Source: Nocardioides alcanivorans (GTDB taxonomy: Bacteria > Actinomycetota > Actinomycetes > Propionibacteriales > Nocardioidaceae). From it: DNA of 64,000 nt. Below, one piece after another: positions 10,055-20,199 of this stretch. The number at the start of each line of letters is the position of its first letter. Within the stretch, counting starts at the first letter, position 1. The notes beneath the pieces were generated by a model, which was given only the letters and a program-made list of their open reading frames with translations, was not told where the DNA came from and made no database searches. A program made the position numbers and the translations under genes. The DNA lies in contig NZ_JAKGRW010000046.1 in assembly GCF_021555175.1 (NCBI RefSeq), positions 1 through 64,000 of the forward strand, written 5' to 3'.

Positions 10055-10110
10055 GCCCCGCCGGGGGCAGGACCTGAGCGCTCTCGGCTGCGACGCGGGC
10101 GTCTTCGAGG

Positions 10111-11640
10111 TCAGGGCCAGACGGGGGTGACGGCACGGACGATGGCCTCGGCCTCGGGCCGGGGTACGTCGACCAGGTCGACCGACTCGGAGCCTGCGGC
10201 CGTGGTGGCGGTCAGTGTCACCACGCCCACCCGTCGCTGGAACCAGTTGGCCGTGAGGACCCACCCGATGACGCCGTCGCGTTCCAGCACCCATCGGGTG
10301 CGGGTCAGCGAGGCACCACCGACCACCAGATGCTGGTCGGTGAGTGCGTGGCCGAGATTGCGATACGCCTGTGATCCGGTGAAGAGCCCCCACCCGAGGG
10401 CGACGACGACCGCAACCACGCCCCACTGCCAGCTCAGCCGGTCGAACCACCACAACGTGACCGCCGCGACGCCGACGAGGGTGGCCCAGCCCCGTACTCC
10501 TCGAAGCAGCGCGCGACGCCGCGCGGCCCGGCCATGGGGCTGCAGGGTGAGGGTCTGCGGGGCTGCCGGATCGGGTTCGAGGATGGCTCCGGCGATGTCG
10601 CGGGCGACGCCGAGCGGCACCTGGGGAAGCACCCCATAGGTGCCGTCGTCGAGGCCGGTGACGAGGGCATTCAACTTGGCCCCTTGCACGGCGCGCAGCA
10701 GCACCGGCTCCTTGAGCTCGATGCCGCGGATCCGGGCCTCCTCCACGGTGGTCGAGCTCGTGGTGAGCAGGCCGCGGGTGAGCCGGAGGTTGCCGTCCTC
10801 TCGGGCCAGGCGCAGGTTCCACCACTGCACGACGTAGCCGAGCATCGTGATGGCGCACCAGAGCGCGAGGCCACCGATCACGAGCAGGAGCACGAGAGCG
10901 ATGAGCGAGAGGCGCACGAGCCAGTCCCACACGGCCTCGCCGGTGGAGCCGAAGGGCAGGTCCAGTTGGCTCGCCGCACCGATGGCGACTCCGGCAATGG
11001 CCAGCGGCGCCAGGCTGAAGGGTGCGAAGCGGACCCAACTCGGGTCGAAGGTGGCCAGCACGCGGGCTGGCTGTTGGGGTTCGCGTTGCATCGCAGGCTG
11101 CCCTGTGCCGGCCTCCGATGCCGGCAAGGTGTCATCGACCACGTCGGCAGTGAGCGGGGCGGCGCGTCGGGTGCCCAACGCCAACAGGTGTTGGTGCAGC
11201 GCTTCCGCGCGGCCTGCCCTCAGGGAGTCGAGTTCGATGCCGCCGTCGTCGACACCGGTGCCCACCTCCACCTTGCGCAGCGCCAGCAGCCGGTGCAGCA
11301 AGGTGGCCTCGAGATCGACGGAGCGGATCCGGTCGAGCGGTGCGGTCAGGGTCTGCCGATTGAGCACGCCCTTGCGGATCACGAGTGCAGAGCTGGTGAT
11401 GCGGTAGGTCGTGGTCAGCCATGGCAGCGTGCCGACCACGATGGAGACGACCAGCGTGACGGCCGCGATGATCACGCCGTGCCGACCACTCTGGCTGCCG
11501 ATCCCGACCGCGGCGATGACGGCCGGCACGAGAAAGCCGCCGACGGCCCGGACCGGGCCGAGCAGCAGCATCCGGGCATCGAGGCGCTCCCACGCGGGTT
11601 CGTCAGGCGGAGGCACGGCCCCGGGCTGCTCGTCGCTCAC
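10111..11640 (-). CDS. PH-domain (DUF304, YdbT-like) membrane protein
   Basis: A 509 aa membrane protein with GTG start, overlapping the upstream gene's stop by a GTGA junction. Paired hydrophobic segments (GFLVPAVIAAVGIG/GVIIAAVTLVVSIVVGTL, LSLIALVLLLVIGGLALW, GWATLVGVAAVTLWWF/GVVAVVVALGWGLF) are each followed by a bacterial PH-like domain. Signature stretches are TTYRITSSALVIRKGVLNRQT, PLDRIRSVDLEATLLHRLL and EEARIRGIELKEPVLLR. This is the YdbT architecture, which always pairs with YdbS. In Bacillus the pair influences bacteriocin resistance and envelope properties; the role here is unknown. Confidence 0.85.
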   Translation of the reverse strand: MSDEQPGAVPPPDEPAWERLDARMLLLGPVRAVGGFLVPAVIAAVGIGSQSGRHGVIIAAVTLVVSIVVGTLPWLTTTYRITSSALVIRKGVLNRQTLTAPLDRIRSVDLEATLLHRLLALRKVEVGTGVDDGGIELDSLRAGRAEALHQHLLALGTRRAAPLTADVVDDTLPASEAGTGQPAMQREPQQPARVLATFDPSWVRFAPFSLAPLAIAGVAIGAASQLDLPFGSTGEAVWDWLVRLSLIALVLLLVIGGLALWCAITMLGYVVQWWNLRLAREDGNLRLTRGLLTTSSTTVEEARIRGIELKEPVLLRAVQGAKLNALVTGLDDGTYGVLPQVPLGVARDIAGAILEPDPAAPQTLTLQPHGRAARRRALLRGVRGWATLVGVAAVTLWWFDRLSWQWGVVAVVVALGWGLFTGSQAYRNLGHALTDQHLVVGGASLTRTRWVLERDGVIGWVLTANWFQRRVGVVTLTATTAAGSESVDLVDVPRPEAEAIVRAVTPVWP

Positions 11641-12140
11641 GTGGCGTCACTCTCGGAGGCAGCGGTGATCGAGGTCAGCCGGGCGACGACGGCCTTGGCC
11701 TCCTCGGCGTCGAGCCCCTCGATGGAGACCGGGCCAGCGGCGGACGCGGTGGTCACGGTGACCTCGGCCAACCCGAAGAGCCGCATGATCGGCCCCTGGT
11801 TGGAGTCGACGGTCTGGACCCGGTTGAGGGGCGCGATGCGCAACTCGGTGGTGATCCAACCGGTGCGCGTGCAGATCGCCTCGTCGGTCACCTCCCAGCG
11901 GTGGAATCGGTAGCGCAGACGTGGCATCACGATCGCCTCGACCATCTCGGGCACGATGATCACGACGGCGACCACCGTCGCCCACCACGGCCAGCTCGGC
12001 AGCACGAAGAAGAGCACCACCGCGATGACGAGGGTGACGATGACGGTCAGCCAGCTGGTGGTCCGCCACATCCGCACTGCGTCGAGCGAGACGTGGTTGG
12101 CCGGTTCGCGCAGCGGGACGGGCAGCTCGGAGTCACTCAC
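11637..12140 (-). CDS. PH-domain (DUF304, YdbS-like) membrane protein
   Basis: A 167 aa protein with GTG start at 12140. Two adjacent membrane helices (SWLTVIVTLVIAVVLFFVL, WWATVVAVVIIVPEMVEAIV) are followed by a single bacterial PH domain (RFHRWEVTDEAICTRTGWITTE, IAPLNRVQTVDSNQGPIMRLFGLAEVTVTT). It is translationally coupled to the larger YdbT-like protein downstream (GTGA overlap), so the two probably form one membrane complex. Confidence 0.87.
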   Translation of the reverse strand: MSDSELPVPLREPANHVSLDAVRMWRTTSWLTVIVTLVIAVVLFFVLPSWPWWATVVAVVIIVPEMVEAIVMPRLRYRFHRWEVTDEAICTRTGWITTELRIAPLNRVQTVDSNQGPIMRLFGLAEVTVTTASAAGPVSIEGLDAEEAKAVVARLTSITAASESDAT

Positions 12141-12164
12141 CCGCCCATCCTGTCAGCCCGGGCC

Positions 12165-12931
<767 letters not shown>

Positions 12932-12935
<4 letters not shown>

Positions 12936-13993
12936 GCGCGCTCCCGGTTGCGCAGGAGCACCAGCACGAAGACCGGGGCGCCCACCAGCACGGTGATGAT
13001 GCCCACCGGGAGCTCCCGCGGCTCGAAGAGCGTCCTTGCCCCGGTGTCGACCCAGATCATGAAGATCGCACCGACCAGCGCCGAGTAGGGGAGCAGCAGC
13101 CGGTGCCGCGACCCGACGACCAGACGCACCGCGTTGGGCAGCACCAGGCCGACGAAGCCGATCGAACCACTGACGCTGACCATGGCGCCGGTCAGCAGCG
13201 CGGTCCCGCCGAGCAGCAGCCAGCGGGTCCGCGAGACGTTGACGCCCAGTGCCGCTGCGGCGGTGTCTCCGAAGGCGAAGGCGTCGAGCACCCGGCCGAA
13301 GAAGATCACCGGTAGGCCGATGATCAGCAGGGTCAGGCACGAGACCTGCACGGCGTCCCAGTCGGCACCGGCGAGCGAGCCGAGCAGCCAGTTGAGGATC
13401 TGGCGGTAGGAGTCGCCCTGGGTGTTCCAGAAGACGACGAGCGAGGTGATCGCCCCGAAGAACGATGACACCGCCAGGCCCGCGAGCACGGTGCGGCTGG
13501 GGGTGATCACGCCCAGTGACCTCGCGAGCACCAGCGTGCCGACCATCGCGATCATCGCGCCGGTGAAGGCTGCGCCGGTCAGCGAGACCGAGAGTCCCGT
13601 GAGCAGCACGAGTACGGCGCCCAGGCTGGCGCCGGAGGAGAGCCCCAGCAGGTAGGGGTCGGCCAGCGGGTTGCGGGTCAGCGCCTGCATGACCGCGCCA
13701 CTGACCGCCAGGCCGGCGCCGACCGCGGCTGCGGTGAGCACCCGCGGCAGGCGCAACTCCCACACGATGCCGTCGCGCAGCACCGAGAGGTCGCTGGTGG
13801 CCAGGCCCAGATGACTGCCGATCGATCGCCAGACCTCACCGGTGGTGAGGTCAGCGGGACCGATCGTCACGGCCACCACCACCGACACGGCGAGTGCCGC
13901 GAACAGCAGGGGAGTGGCCACGACGAGGGTCGTCGTACCCACCCGGCGGGCAGCCGGGCGAGTGCGCGCGGAGGCGATCGTGGGGGCAGTCAT
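12932..13993 (-). CDS. ABC transporter permease, FecCD/BtuC family
   Basis: 353 aa, about ten transmembrane helices. FecCD hallmarks include GEVWRSIGSHLGLA, LRLPRVLTAAAVGAGLAVSGAVMQALTRNPLADPYLLG (split across a longer conserved block), LGVNVSRTRWLLLGGTALLTG and SGSIGFVGLVLPNAVRLVVG. It forms the inner-membrane channel and couples to the ATPase downstream. The start is 13 bp after the lipoprotein stop codon. Confidence 0.93.
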
Positions 13994-14006
13994 CAGGGCT
14001 GGCCCA

Positions 14007-15025
14007 TCAGTCCTGGCTGAGTCCCAGACCGGCGAACTGGTCGGCCAGGTCGGCAGCGGCGGAGACGGAGCGGACGCCGGCCTCGCCCGCCGGGAACGGG
14101 ACGACGAGGTAGCGCTTCTCCTTCACGGCGGTGAGCTCGCGCGTCGCGGCGTTGGACTCGAGCGACTTGATCTTGTTGTCGGCGGAGTTCCAGGTGGCGT
14201 CGACCAGCACGAGCACGTCGGGATCGGCGTCGATGATCGCTTCCCAACCGAGCGACGTCCAGGTCGTCTCCTCGGTGACCACGTTGGTCAGGCCGACGGC
14301 GTCGAGCACCATCTGCGGAGCGCCGATGGTGCCGCCGACGAAGGGGTGTCCTCGCCCGAGGACCACCACAGTGCGGTGGTGCCGTCGGCGGCGGTGCCGA
14401 CCTCGGCGAGCGCGGCCTGCTGCTCCTTGACCAGCTCCTCGGCGGCGTCGGGGGCGCCGAGGACCTGTCCCGCCTCACGGAACTGGTCGAAGAGCAGGTC
14501 GAAGGTCATCTTGTCGGGCTGGTAGTCGGGCTCCTGGCACGCGGCGGGCGAGACGTAGGAGTTCACGCCCAGCTTGGCCAGCGTGTCGCGCTCGCCGGCG
14601 GTGTCGGCAGCGAGGTTGGACTCCCACCCGGCGAAGACCAGGTCGGGCTCCTCGTCGAGCACGACCTCCTGGCTGGGGGCCTGGTCGGAGATGACCTCGA
14701 GACCCTCGGCGGCGGCCGCCCACTGCTCGGGCACCGGGCCGTCGGCGAAGGCGGTGCCGACGATGTTGTCCTCGAGACCGAGGGCGAGCATCAACTCGGT
14801 GGAGGTGGACTTGATCGTCACCACGCGCTCGGGCGGGCGCTGGAGGGTGACCTCGGTGCCGCAGTTGTCGACGGTGACGGGATAGCCGGCCGCGGTCTGG
14901 GTGTCCTGGTCGTTCGGCTCGTCGGCGTCGGCCCCGCAGCCAACCAGCGGCAAGGCAAGGGCAGCCACCGCAGCAGCGGCGAGCAGGCGGCGGGCGGGAC
15001 GGGCGTGGGGGTGCGAAAGGCGCAT
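14007..15025 (-). pseudogene. ABC transporter substrate-binding lipoprotein (FecB/BtuF, 'F420-0' type), frameshifted
   Basis: Starts at ATG 15025 with a lipoprotein signal ending LALPLVGCGADADE (lipobox LVGC, lipidated Cys). Family motifs: PVTVDNCGTEVTL, PPERVVTIKSTSTELMLALGL, EPDLVFAGWESNLAAD and SYVSPAACQEP. The frame breaks at a run of four at 14343-14346 (ALWWSSGEDTP | FVGGTIGAPQMVLDAVGL), then continues through ADPDVLVLVDATWNSADNKI and KEKRYLVVPFPAGEAGVRSV. One base is missing. This matches the actinobacterial family annotated as a putative F420-0 or cobalamin-like periplasmic binder. The ligand is not proven: a corrinoid, a metal chelate or F420-0 are the options. Confidence 0.87.
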
Positions 15026-15204
15026 GGGCTCCGGACTTCTCGTGGGCAGGATCGATGAGCAGTCGGAAAACACTCGACCGCGTGGGATCAACCGCCCCAA
15101 GTCCGGGGTTGGCGTCACCGGGCGAAGTCCCGCCCGATGGATCGAGTCCACGATATCCCCACCCCGCGAGCTCACGGCAACCGCACCGTGCTGAGACCGG
15201 GCGA
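15026..15204 (-). promoter_or_regulatory. Structured leader of ABC importer, possible translational riboswitch (cobalamin-like?)
   Basis: The 179-nt gap upstream of the lipoprotein start folds on the minus strand into two hairpins, at 15119-15136 (CGGGCG/CGCCCG arms) and 15095-15108 (CCCC/GGGG arms). Both have the same GGACTT loop. The sequence AAGTCCGG sits at 15031-15038, directly upstream of and overlapping the GGAG ribosome-binding site (start codon at 15025). It is perfectly complementary to eight bases of the second hairpin (15099-15106). Such a loop-to-RBS kissing contact is the way cobalamin riboswitches block translation. I could not match the conserved cobalamin core with confidence, so the class is open. 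Confidence 0.4.
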
Positions 15205-16161
15205 CTACGTGCCCGGCCCTGCGGAGAAGGGCTCCAGGAAAGCCAGCCAGGGGGCGAGGATCTCCTCACGTCTCCCCGCCTCGGCGGCAGCGCAGATCAC
15301 CACCAAGGTCGACTCCCGGCCCGTCTGCCCCGCACCGATCGGTTCGGTCACGACCTCGGCCCGGCCGCCCGCGACTTGGAGGACGGTACGGCGGTGCGGC
15401 GTCTGGCGGGTGTGCAGGACGCCCTTCATCCGGATCACCGCCGGATCCACATGGGCCAGTGCTGCCGTGACTGCGTCGAGATCGACCGGCTCCGCGGACG
15501 TCAGGGTCCAGGTCACGTGGTCGGCAGGTTCCGGACCCTCTGTGGGCGGCTCGACCGCCTCGACCGCGACTGCTGGGAGCACTGCCTGCGTCAGGATCCG
15601 GCGTACGACGTCGCGCCGGTCAGCGGAAACCTCGGCGTCGGGCGCGATGCCGCGGACCCAGTGCTCGATCTCCCCGACCCGGTCGGTGTCGACGAGGTCC
15701 GTCCTGGTCAGGAGCACCAGGTCGGCCCCTCGGAGCTGGCGCCGCACGGTGTCTCCGACCCACCGATCGGTGGCCCGCTGGCGGACCGTCAGCACGTCGG
15801 CGCAGACCACGACGCCGGCGGGACGGAAGCCGGGATGACCGGCCCATGCGGCCACCTGGCGTGGGTCGCCGACCCCGCTGACCTCGACGATCAGCCGGTC
15901 GAAGTCGTCGAGCCGGGTCGAGAGCTTCTCGACGCTGGCCGCCATTCCGTCGACCAGGGTGCAGCAGACGCAACCGTTGGCGAGCTCGACTACGTCGTCA
16001 CCCCGCCGTGCCCGCACCAGCGCCGCGTCGATGTTGGCCGCGCCGAAGTCGTTGACCAGGAGAGCCACCCGCTCGCCGTCGGCTGCCGCCAGGATCTCGT
16101 TGAGCAGCGTGGTCTTCCCGGCTCCCAGGTAGCCGCCGAGGAGCAGCATCGGCACCGTCAT
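15205..16161 (-). CDS. CobW/COG0523-family GTP-binding protein
   Basis: A 318 aa G3E-family GTPase. The P-loop is GGYLGAGKTTL, the metal-binding motif ELANGCVCCTL (CxCC), the Walker B/G3 region LIVEVSGVGDP and the base-specificity strand LLTRTDLVDTDR. The C-terminal domain starts around HVTWTLTSAEPVDLDAV. COG0523 proteins insert or traffic Zn, Co or Ni; CobW members act with B12 synthesis. The start is 6 bp after the amidohydrolase stop, so they share an operon, and it lies upstream of the FecCD importer. Confidence 0.9.
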   Translation of the reverse strand: MTVPMLLLGGYLGAGKTTLLNEILAAADGERVALLVNDFGAANIDAALVRARRGDDVVELANGCVCCTLVDGMAASVEKLSTRLDDFDRLIVEVSGVGDPRQVAAWAGHPGFRPAGVVVCADVLTVRQRATDRWVGDTVRRQLRGADLVLLTRTDLVDTDRVGEIEHWVRGIAPDAEVSADRRDVVRRILTQAVLPAVAVEAVEPPTEGPEPADHVTWTLTSAEPVDLDAVTAALAHVDPAVIRMKGVLHTRQTPHRRTVLQVAGGRAEVVTEPIGAGQTGRESTLVVICAAAEAGRREEILAPWLAFLEPFSAGPGT

Positions 16162-16167
16162 GGGTGC

Positions 16168-17799
16168 TCAGTTCCCGTGGTGCTTGCCGCCGACGACGGT
16201 GCCGCACACCTGCAGGTCCCGCACCGCGACGTCGTCGACAGTCAGCGGGTCCACCTCGAGCACGGCGAGGTCGGCGTACTTGCCCGGCTCCAGCGATCCG
16301 ACCAGGTGGTCGAGCTTGAGCATGTAGGCCGCGCCGAGCGTCACTGCCTCCAACGCCTGCGGCATCGAGATCCGCTCGGCCTCACCGAGCACCCGGCCGG
16401 ACGGTGTGAGTCGGGTGGCGGCGTGGGAGGCCGTGGCGAGCGGATTGATCGGCGTCACCGGGGCGTCGCAGTGCAATGAGATCGGCACGCCGGCGGCAAG
16501 CGCCGTCGCGGCTGAGTTGAGGCGACGCGCCCGGTCGGGACCAAGGATGAGGTCATGGTGCTGGTCGCCCCAGTACCAGAGGTGGTTGGCGAAGAGGTTG
16601 GCGCAGAGACCGAGTGCGGCCGCCCGTCGGTACTGCGCCGGCGTGGTCATCTGCGCGTGCGTGATCGTGTGCCGGTGGTCCCAGCGCGGAACCTCGGCGA
16701 GCACCTGCTCGACGGTGTCGAGCATCAACTCGGTCGCCTCGTCGCCGTTGCAGTGCACGTGGATGGTGCTGCCGGCCGCGTGGAAGGTGCGGAAGAGCTG
16801 GTGGAAGGTCTCCGGCGGCATCACCCAGATGCCGTTGTCGTCGCCAGTGAGATAGCCCGGTGCGTTGACCCGCGCGGTGAAGCCCTGGATCGATCCGTCG
16901 AGGATGATCTTCACGTGGCCCAGGTGCAGTTTGGGGCCGGAGGTCGCCCGCAGTTCCTGCAGCCGCGCGGCGGCGACGGCCGGGTCGCCGGCCGCGGTCG
17001 CCATGTGGAAGACCGACAGGCGGGCCGGGAAGTCGTCGCCCTCGACCACGCGGCGGAAGGCGTCGACCGACTCCTCCACCATCAGCTCGCCACTGCCGAG
17101 GTCGGTGATCGTGGTGACGCCGTTGTTGCGGGCGTCGAGACCCAACAGCCGCAGCGCCTCCTCGTCGAAGCCTGACTTCATGACCGGTGGCATGGTGCGC
17201 ACCAAGCTCATGGCGGCGACCTCCTGCAACTCGCCGGTCGCTCGGCCGGCGCCGTCGCGGACCACACCGGGCACCGAGGTGATCTCCTCGATCCCGTTGG
17301 CGGCGATCATGGCGGAGTTGATGCTGGCCAGGTGGAACGACTGATGCATCACGACGATGGGTCTGGTCGTCGACACCTGGTCGAGGTGGCGCCGGTCGAG
17401 GCGCTCGGTGCCGAAGTAGATCGGGTCGAGCCCCCAGGCGAGCATCGGCTCGGCCGGATCCTCGATGGCGCGGTCGGCCTCCCGCAGCCGCTCGACCAGG
17501 GCGTCCAGGGAGGTGCATCCGCTCCACAGCGCGCCGTGCGGGTCACGGCGGTCGTAGTAGCCGACGTACGTGTGCCGCCACATCCCACCGGACAGCACGT
17601 GGGCGTGCGCCTCGACGAACCCGGGCAACAGCACCCGGTCGCGGTAGCGGTCGTCGACGACGGTGTCGGGGTACGTCGTCAGCTCGTCCAACGAGCCGAC
17701 CGCTCGGATCCGGTCACCGCGCACGGCAATGGCCTCCGCAGTCGGCCGGCTCGGGTCCATGGTGCGCACCATGCGGGCGGGATAGACGATCGTGGTCAC
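16168..17799 (-). CDS. YtcJ-type metal-dependent amidohydrolase
   Basis: A 543 aa amidohydrolase of the amidohydrolase_3 group. The first metal-binding pair is in LPGFVEAHAHVLSGG. Later blocks are HLGHVKIILDGSIQGFTARV, IHVHCNGDEATELMLD, HTITHAQMTTPAQYRR and ISLHCDAPVTPINPLATA; the end is GSLEPGKYADLAVLEVDPL, typical of the closing beta-sandwich. GTG start at 17799 with an AAGGAG site 6 bp upstream. The substrate is unknown; relatives include formamide and exoenzyme-type hydrolases. It heads the operon with the CobW GTPase and diverges from the F420-dependent oxidoreductase. Confidence 0.9.
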   Translation of the reverse strand: MTTIVYPARMVRTMDPSRPTAEAIAVRGDRIRAVGSLDELTTYPDTVVDDRYRDRVLLPGFVEAHAHVLSGGMWRHTYVGYYDRRDPHGALWSGCTSLDALVERLREADRAIEDPAEPMLAWGLDPIYFGTERLDRRHLDQVSTTRPIVVMHQSFHLASINSAMIAANGIEEITSVPGVVRDGAGRATGELQEVAAMSLVRTMPPVMKSGFDEEALRLLGLDARNNGVTTITDLGSGELMVEESVDAFRRVVEGDDFPARLSVFHMATAAGDPAVAAARLQELRATSGPKLHLGHVKIILDGSIQGFTARVNAPGYLTGDDNGIWVMPPETFHQLFRTFHAAGSTIHVHCNGDEATELMLDTVEQVLAEVPRWDHRHTITHAQMTTPAQYRRAAALGLCANLFANHLWYWGDQHHDLILGPDRARRLNSAATALAAGVPISLHCDAPVTPINPLATASHAATRLTPSGRVLGEAERISMPQALEAVTLGAAYMLKLDHLVGSLEPGKYADLAVLEVDPLTVDDVAVRDLQVCGTVVGGKHHGN

Positions 17800-17927
17800 A
17801 CGTGCTCCTTTGCTGGGGCTCCATCGAAACGCACCCCCGTCGGACGTGCGGTGCGCGGTTCCGCTGGCCGCGACATCGCCGGACGCGGATAGGATCGCCC
17901 GCGCAGTCGCCAGTGAGGAGCAGGCCC

Positions 17928-18918
17928 ATGGGTCGGATCGGGTACGTCGCCGCCACGGATCGTGTCCGGCCGCGCGAGGCCATCGACCTGGCGACGCTCG
18001 CCGAGGCCGCTGGCTTCGACGGGACGTTGGTCACCGACCTCTTCCAGCCCTGGCTCCCGAGCCTGGGCGAGGCGCCGCACGTGTGGTCGGTGCTGGGTGC
18101 CCTGGCGGAGCACACCCGCACCGACTTCGGGGCTGGCATGGCCGTGCCGGGCTACCGCTCCCACCCGGCCAGCCTGGCGCAGGCGAGCGCCACTCTTGCG
18201 GCGCTGCACCCGGGCCGACACTTCCTGACCGTGAGCGCCGGGGAGGCGCTGAGCGAGCACGTCACGGGGGCTACTGGCCGGAGGCGCCGGAGCGGATCAA
18301 TCGCCTCTTCGAGGCGGTCGACCTGATCAAGCGACTCTTCACCGCCTCCGTCGCGGGACGCGACATCCGCTTCTCCGGTGAGCATTACCGACTCGAGACG
18401 ACCCGGCTGTGGACGATGCCGGAGCGCCCGCCCCAGGTGCTCGTGGCGACCGGCGGACCCGTGACCGCACGGCGCGCCGGCCGCTCGGCCGACGGCCTGC
18501 TCGCGGTCGGCGTACCCCACGACCAGGCGGCGCTCGTGATCGACCGCTTCCGGGCCGGGGCGCGCGAGGCCGGCAAGGACCCCGAAGCGATGCCGAAGTG
18601 GCTGCACCTCAACGTCTCGTGGGCGCCGACCGACGAGGAGGCGCTGGCCCAGGCTGCGGCCTACTACCCGATCGGTGCCATGCGCTTCGCCCGAGGCGAT
18701 CTGCGCAGCCCGCAGCTGATCGAGCAGATCGCGCGACTGGTGCGGCCGGAGGACCTGCTCGGACGGCTCCCGATCAGCGCTGACCCCGCCACCCATCTGG
18801 GGAGGTGCGCCGTCTCCTCGACCTCGGCTACGACCGGGTCTTCGTGCACAACGTGGGACGCAACCAGGCGGCTTTCCTGCAGGCGTACGGCGAGCACGTG
18901 CTTCCTGCGCTCGGCTGA
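17928..18918 (+). pseudogene. LLM-class F420-dependent oxidoreductase (G6PDH-like family), two frameshifts
   Basis: Starts at ATG 17928 (MGRIGYVAATDRVRPREAI). The protein follows the F420-dependent glucose-6-phosphate dehydrogenase-like family: LAEAAGFDGTLVTDLFQPW, ALHPGRHFLTVSAGEALSEHV, YWPEAPERINRLFEAVDLI and PPQVLVATGGPVTARRAGR. Two single-base losses break it. The first is at the G run 18266-18270 (HVTG|GYWPE needs six G). The second is at 18799-18802 (ATHLG|EVRRLLDLGYDRV needs one more G), after which VFVHNVGRNQAAF and the stop at 18918 follow in frame. It needs coenzyme F420, so the F420-type importer next door is suggestive. The substrate is unknown. Confidence 0.87.
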
Positions 18919-18969
18919 CGACCTGCTCGGTTCGTTCCGGCGGCCGGGCGAGACGTAGACTTCCCGCCC

Positions 18970-20043
18970 GTGGCTCTCACCATCGGTATCGTCGGACTCC
19001 CCAACGCTGGCAAGTCGACGCTCTTCAACGCACTGACCAAGAACGATGTCCTCGCGGCGAACTACCCGTTCGCGACGATCGAGCCCAACGTGGGTGTCGT
19101 CGGTGTCCCCGACGAGCGACTGGCGAAGCTCGCCGAGATCTACGGTTCCGAGCGGATCCTGCCGGCGACCGTGGAGTTCGTCGACATCGCGGGCATCGTG
19201 CGTGGCGCTTCGCAGGGTGAGGGCCTGGGCAACAAGTTCCTCTCCCACATCCGGGAGTCGTCGGCGATCTGCCAGGTGACCCGCGTGTTCCGCGACGAGG
19301 ACGTCACCCACGTCGACGGTGAGGTCAATCCCGCCAACGACATCTCCACGATCCAGACCGAGCTGATCCTGGCCGACCTGGAGACGGTGGAGCGGGCGAT
19401 CGCCCGGCTCGAGAAGGAGTCGCGCAAGGTCAAGGAGCTGGTCGCGAACCTCGAGGCGGCGCGGGAGGCGAAGGAGGCGCTTGAGTCCGGCACCCCGATC
19501 ATCGCCACCAAGATCGACCGACTGCTGCTCCGTGAACTCTCGCTGCTCACCGCCAAGCCCTTCATCTACGTCTTCAACTGCGATGCCGACGAGCTCGCCG
19601 ACGAGGAGCTCAAGGCGAGGATGCGCGAGATCGTCGCGCCAGCCGAGGCGATCTTCCTCGACGCGAAGTTCGAGTCCGAGCTGATCGAGCTCGACGACGA
19701 GGAGGCCGTCGAGTTCCTCGCCGAGGCCGGCGTCACCGAGCCCGGCCTCGAGGTGCTGGCCCGGGTCGGCTTCGACACCCTCGGCCTGCAGACCTACCTG
19801 ACCGCCGGGCCCAAGGAGACGCGGGCCTGGACGATCCCCAAGGGCGCCACCGCCCCCGAGGCGGCCGGTGTCATCCACACCGACTTCCAGAAGGGCTTCA
19901 TCAAGGCCGAGATCGTGTCGTTCGCGGACCTCGTCGACGCCGGCACGATGGTGAAGGCCAAGGAAGCCGGCAAGGTTCGCATGGAGGGCAAGGACTACGT
20001 CATGGCCGACGGCGACGTGGTGGAGTTCCGCTTCAACGTCTGA
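18970..20043 (+). CDS. ychF: Redox-regulated ribosome-binding ATPase YchF
   Basis: A 357 aa Obg-family P-loop protein. G1 is GLPNAGKSTLFNAL; switch regions include NYPFATIEPNVGVV and DIAGIVRGASQGEGLGNKFL. The guanine-specificity motif is degenerate (FNCDADE), consistent with ATP preference. A coiled-coil arm (LEKESRKVKELVANLEAAREAKEALE) and a C-terminal TGS domain ending GDVVEFRFNV are present. GTG start. It binds the ribosome and affects stress responses and translation fidelity. Confidence 0.96.
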   Translation: MALTIGIVGLPNAGKSTLFNALTKNDVLAANYPFATIEPNVGVVGVPDERLAKLAEIYGSERILPATVEFVDIAGIVRGASQGEGLGNKFLSHIRESSAICQVTRVFRDEDVTHVDGEVNPANDISTIQTELILADLETVERAIARLEKESRKVKELVANLEAAREAKEALESGTPIIATKIDRLLLRELSLLTAKPFIYVFNCDADELADEELKARMREIVAPAEAIFLDAKFESELIELDDEEAVEFLAEAGVTEPGLEVLARVGFDTLGLQTYLTAGPKETRAWTIPKGATAPEAAGVIHTDFQKGFIKAEIVSFADLVDAGTMVKAKEAGKVRMEGKDYVMADGDVVEFRFNV

Positions 20044-20199
20044 GCCGCCCTCTGCGACCGCACGCCAGCCTGGTCGCCTCGTTGTGGGATGGGTGGGGAG
20101 GCGTTGTTACAGGGCGGCGGTCGGCACAAGAAGGTGTTCTCCGTGCCGGAGCTCGGTAGAGTTCAGGTTCTCAGCTGGCCTCTGCCGTGCTCCGCGCGT

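Noticed and set aside
9404..11038. A 544-codon minus-strand frame
   Set aside because: It runs across the end of the CocE-type gene and into the PH-domain gene in another frame, with an Arg-rich composition.
20044..20199. Terminator after ychF formed by GCCGCCCT and AGGGCGGC
   Set aside because: The arms are about 60 bases apart with no supporting structure between them.
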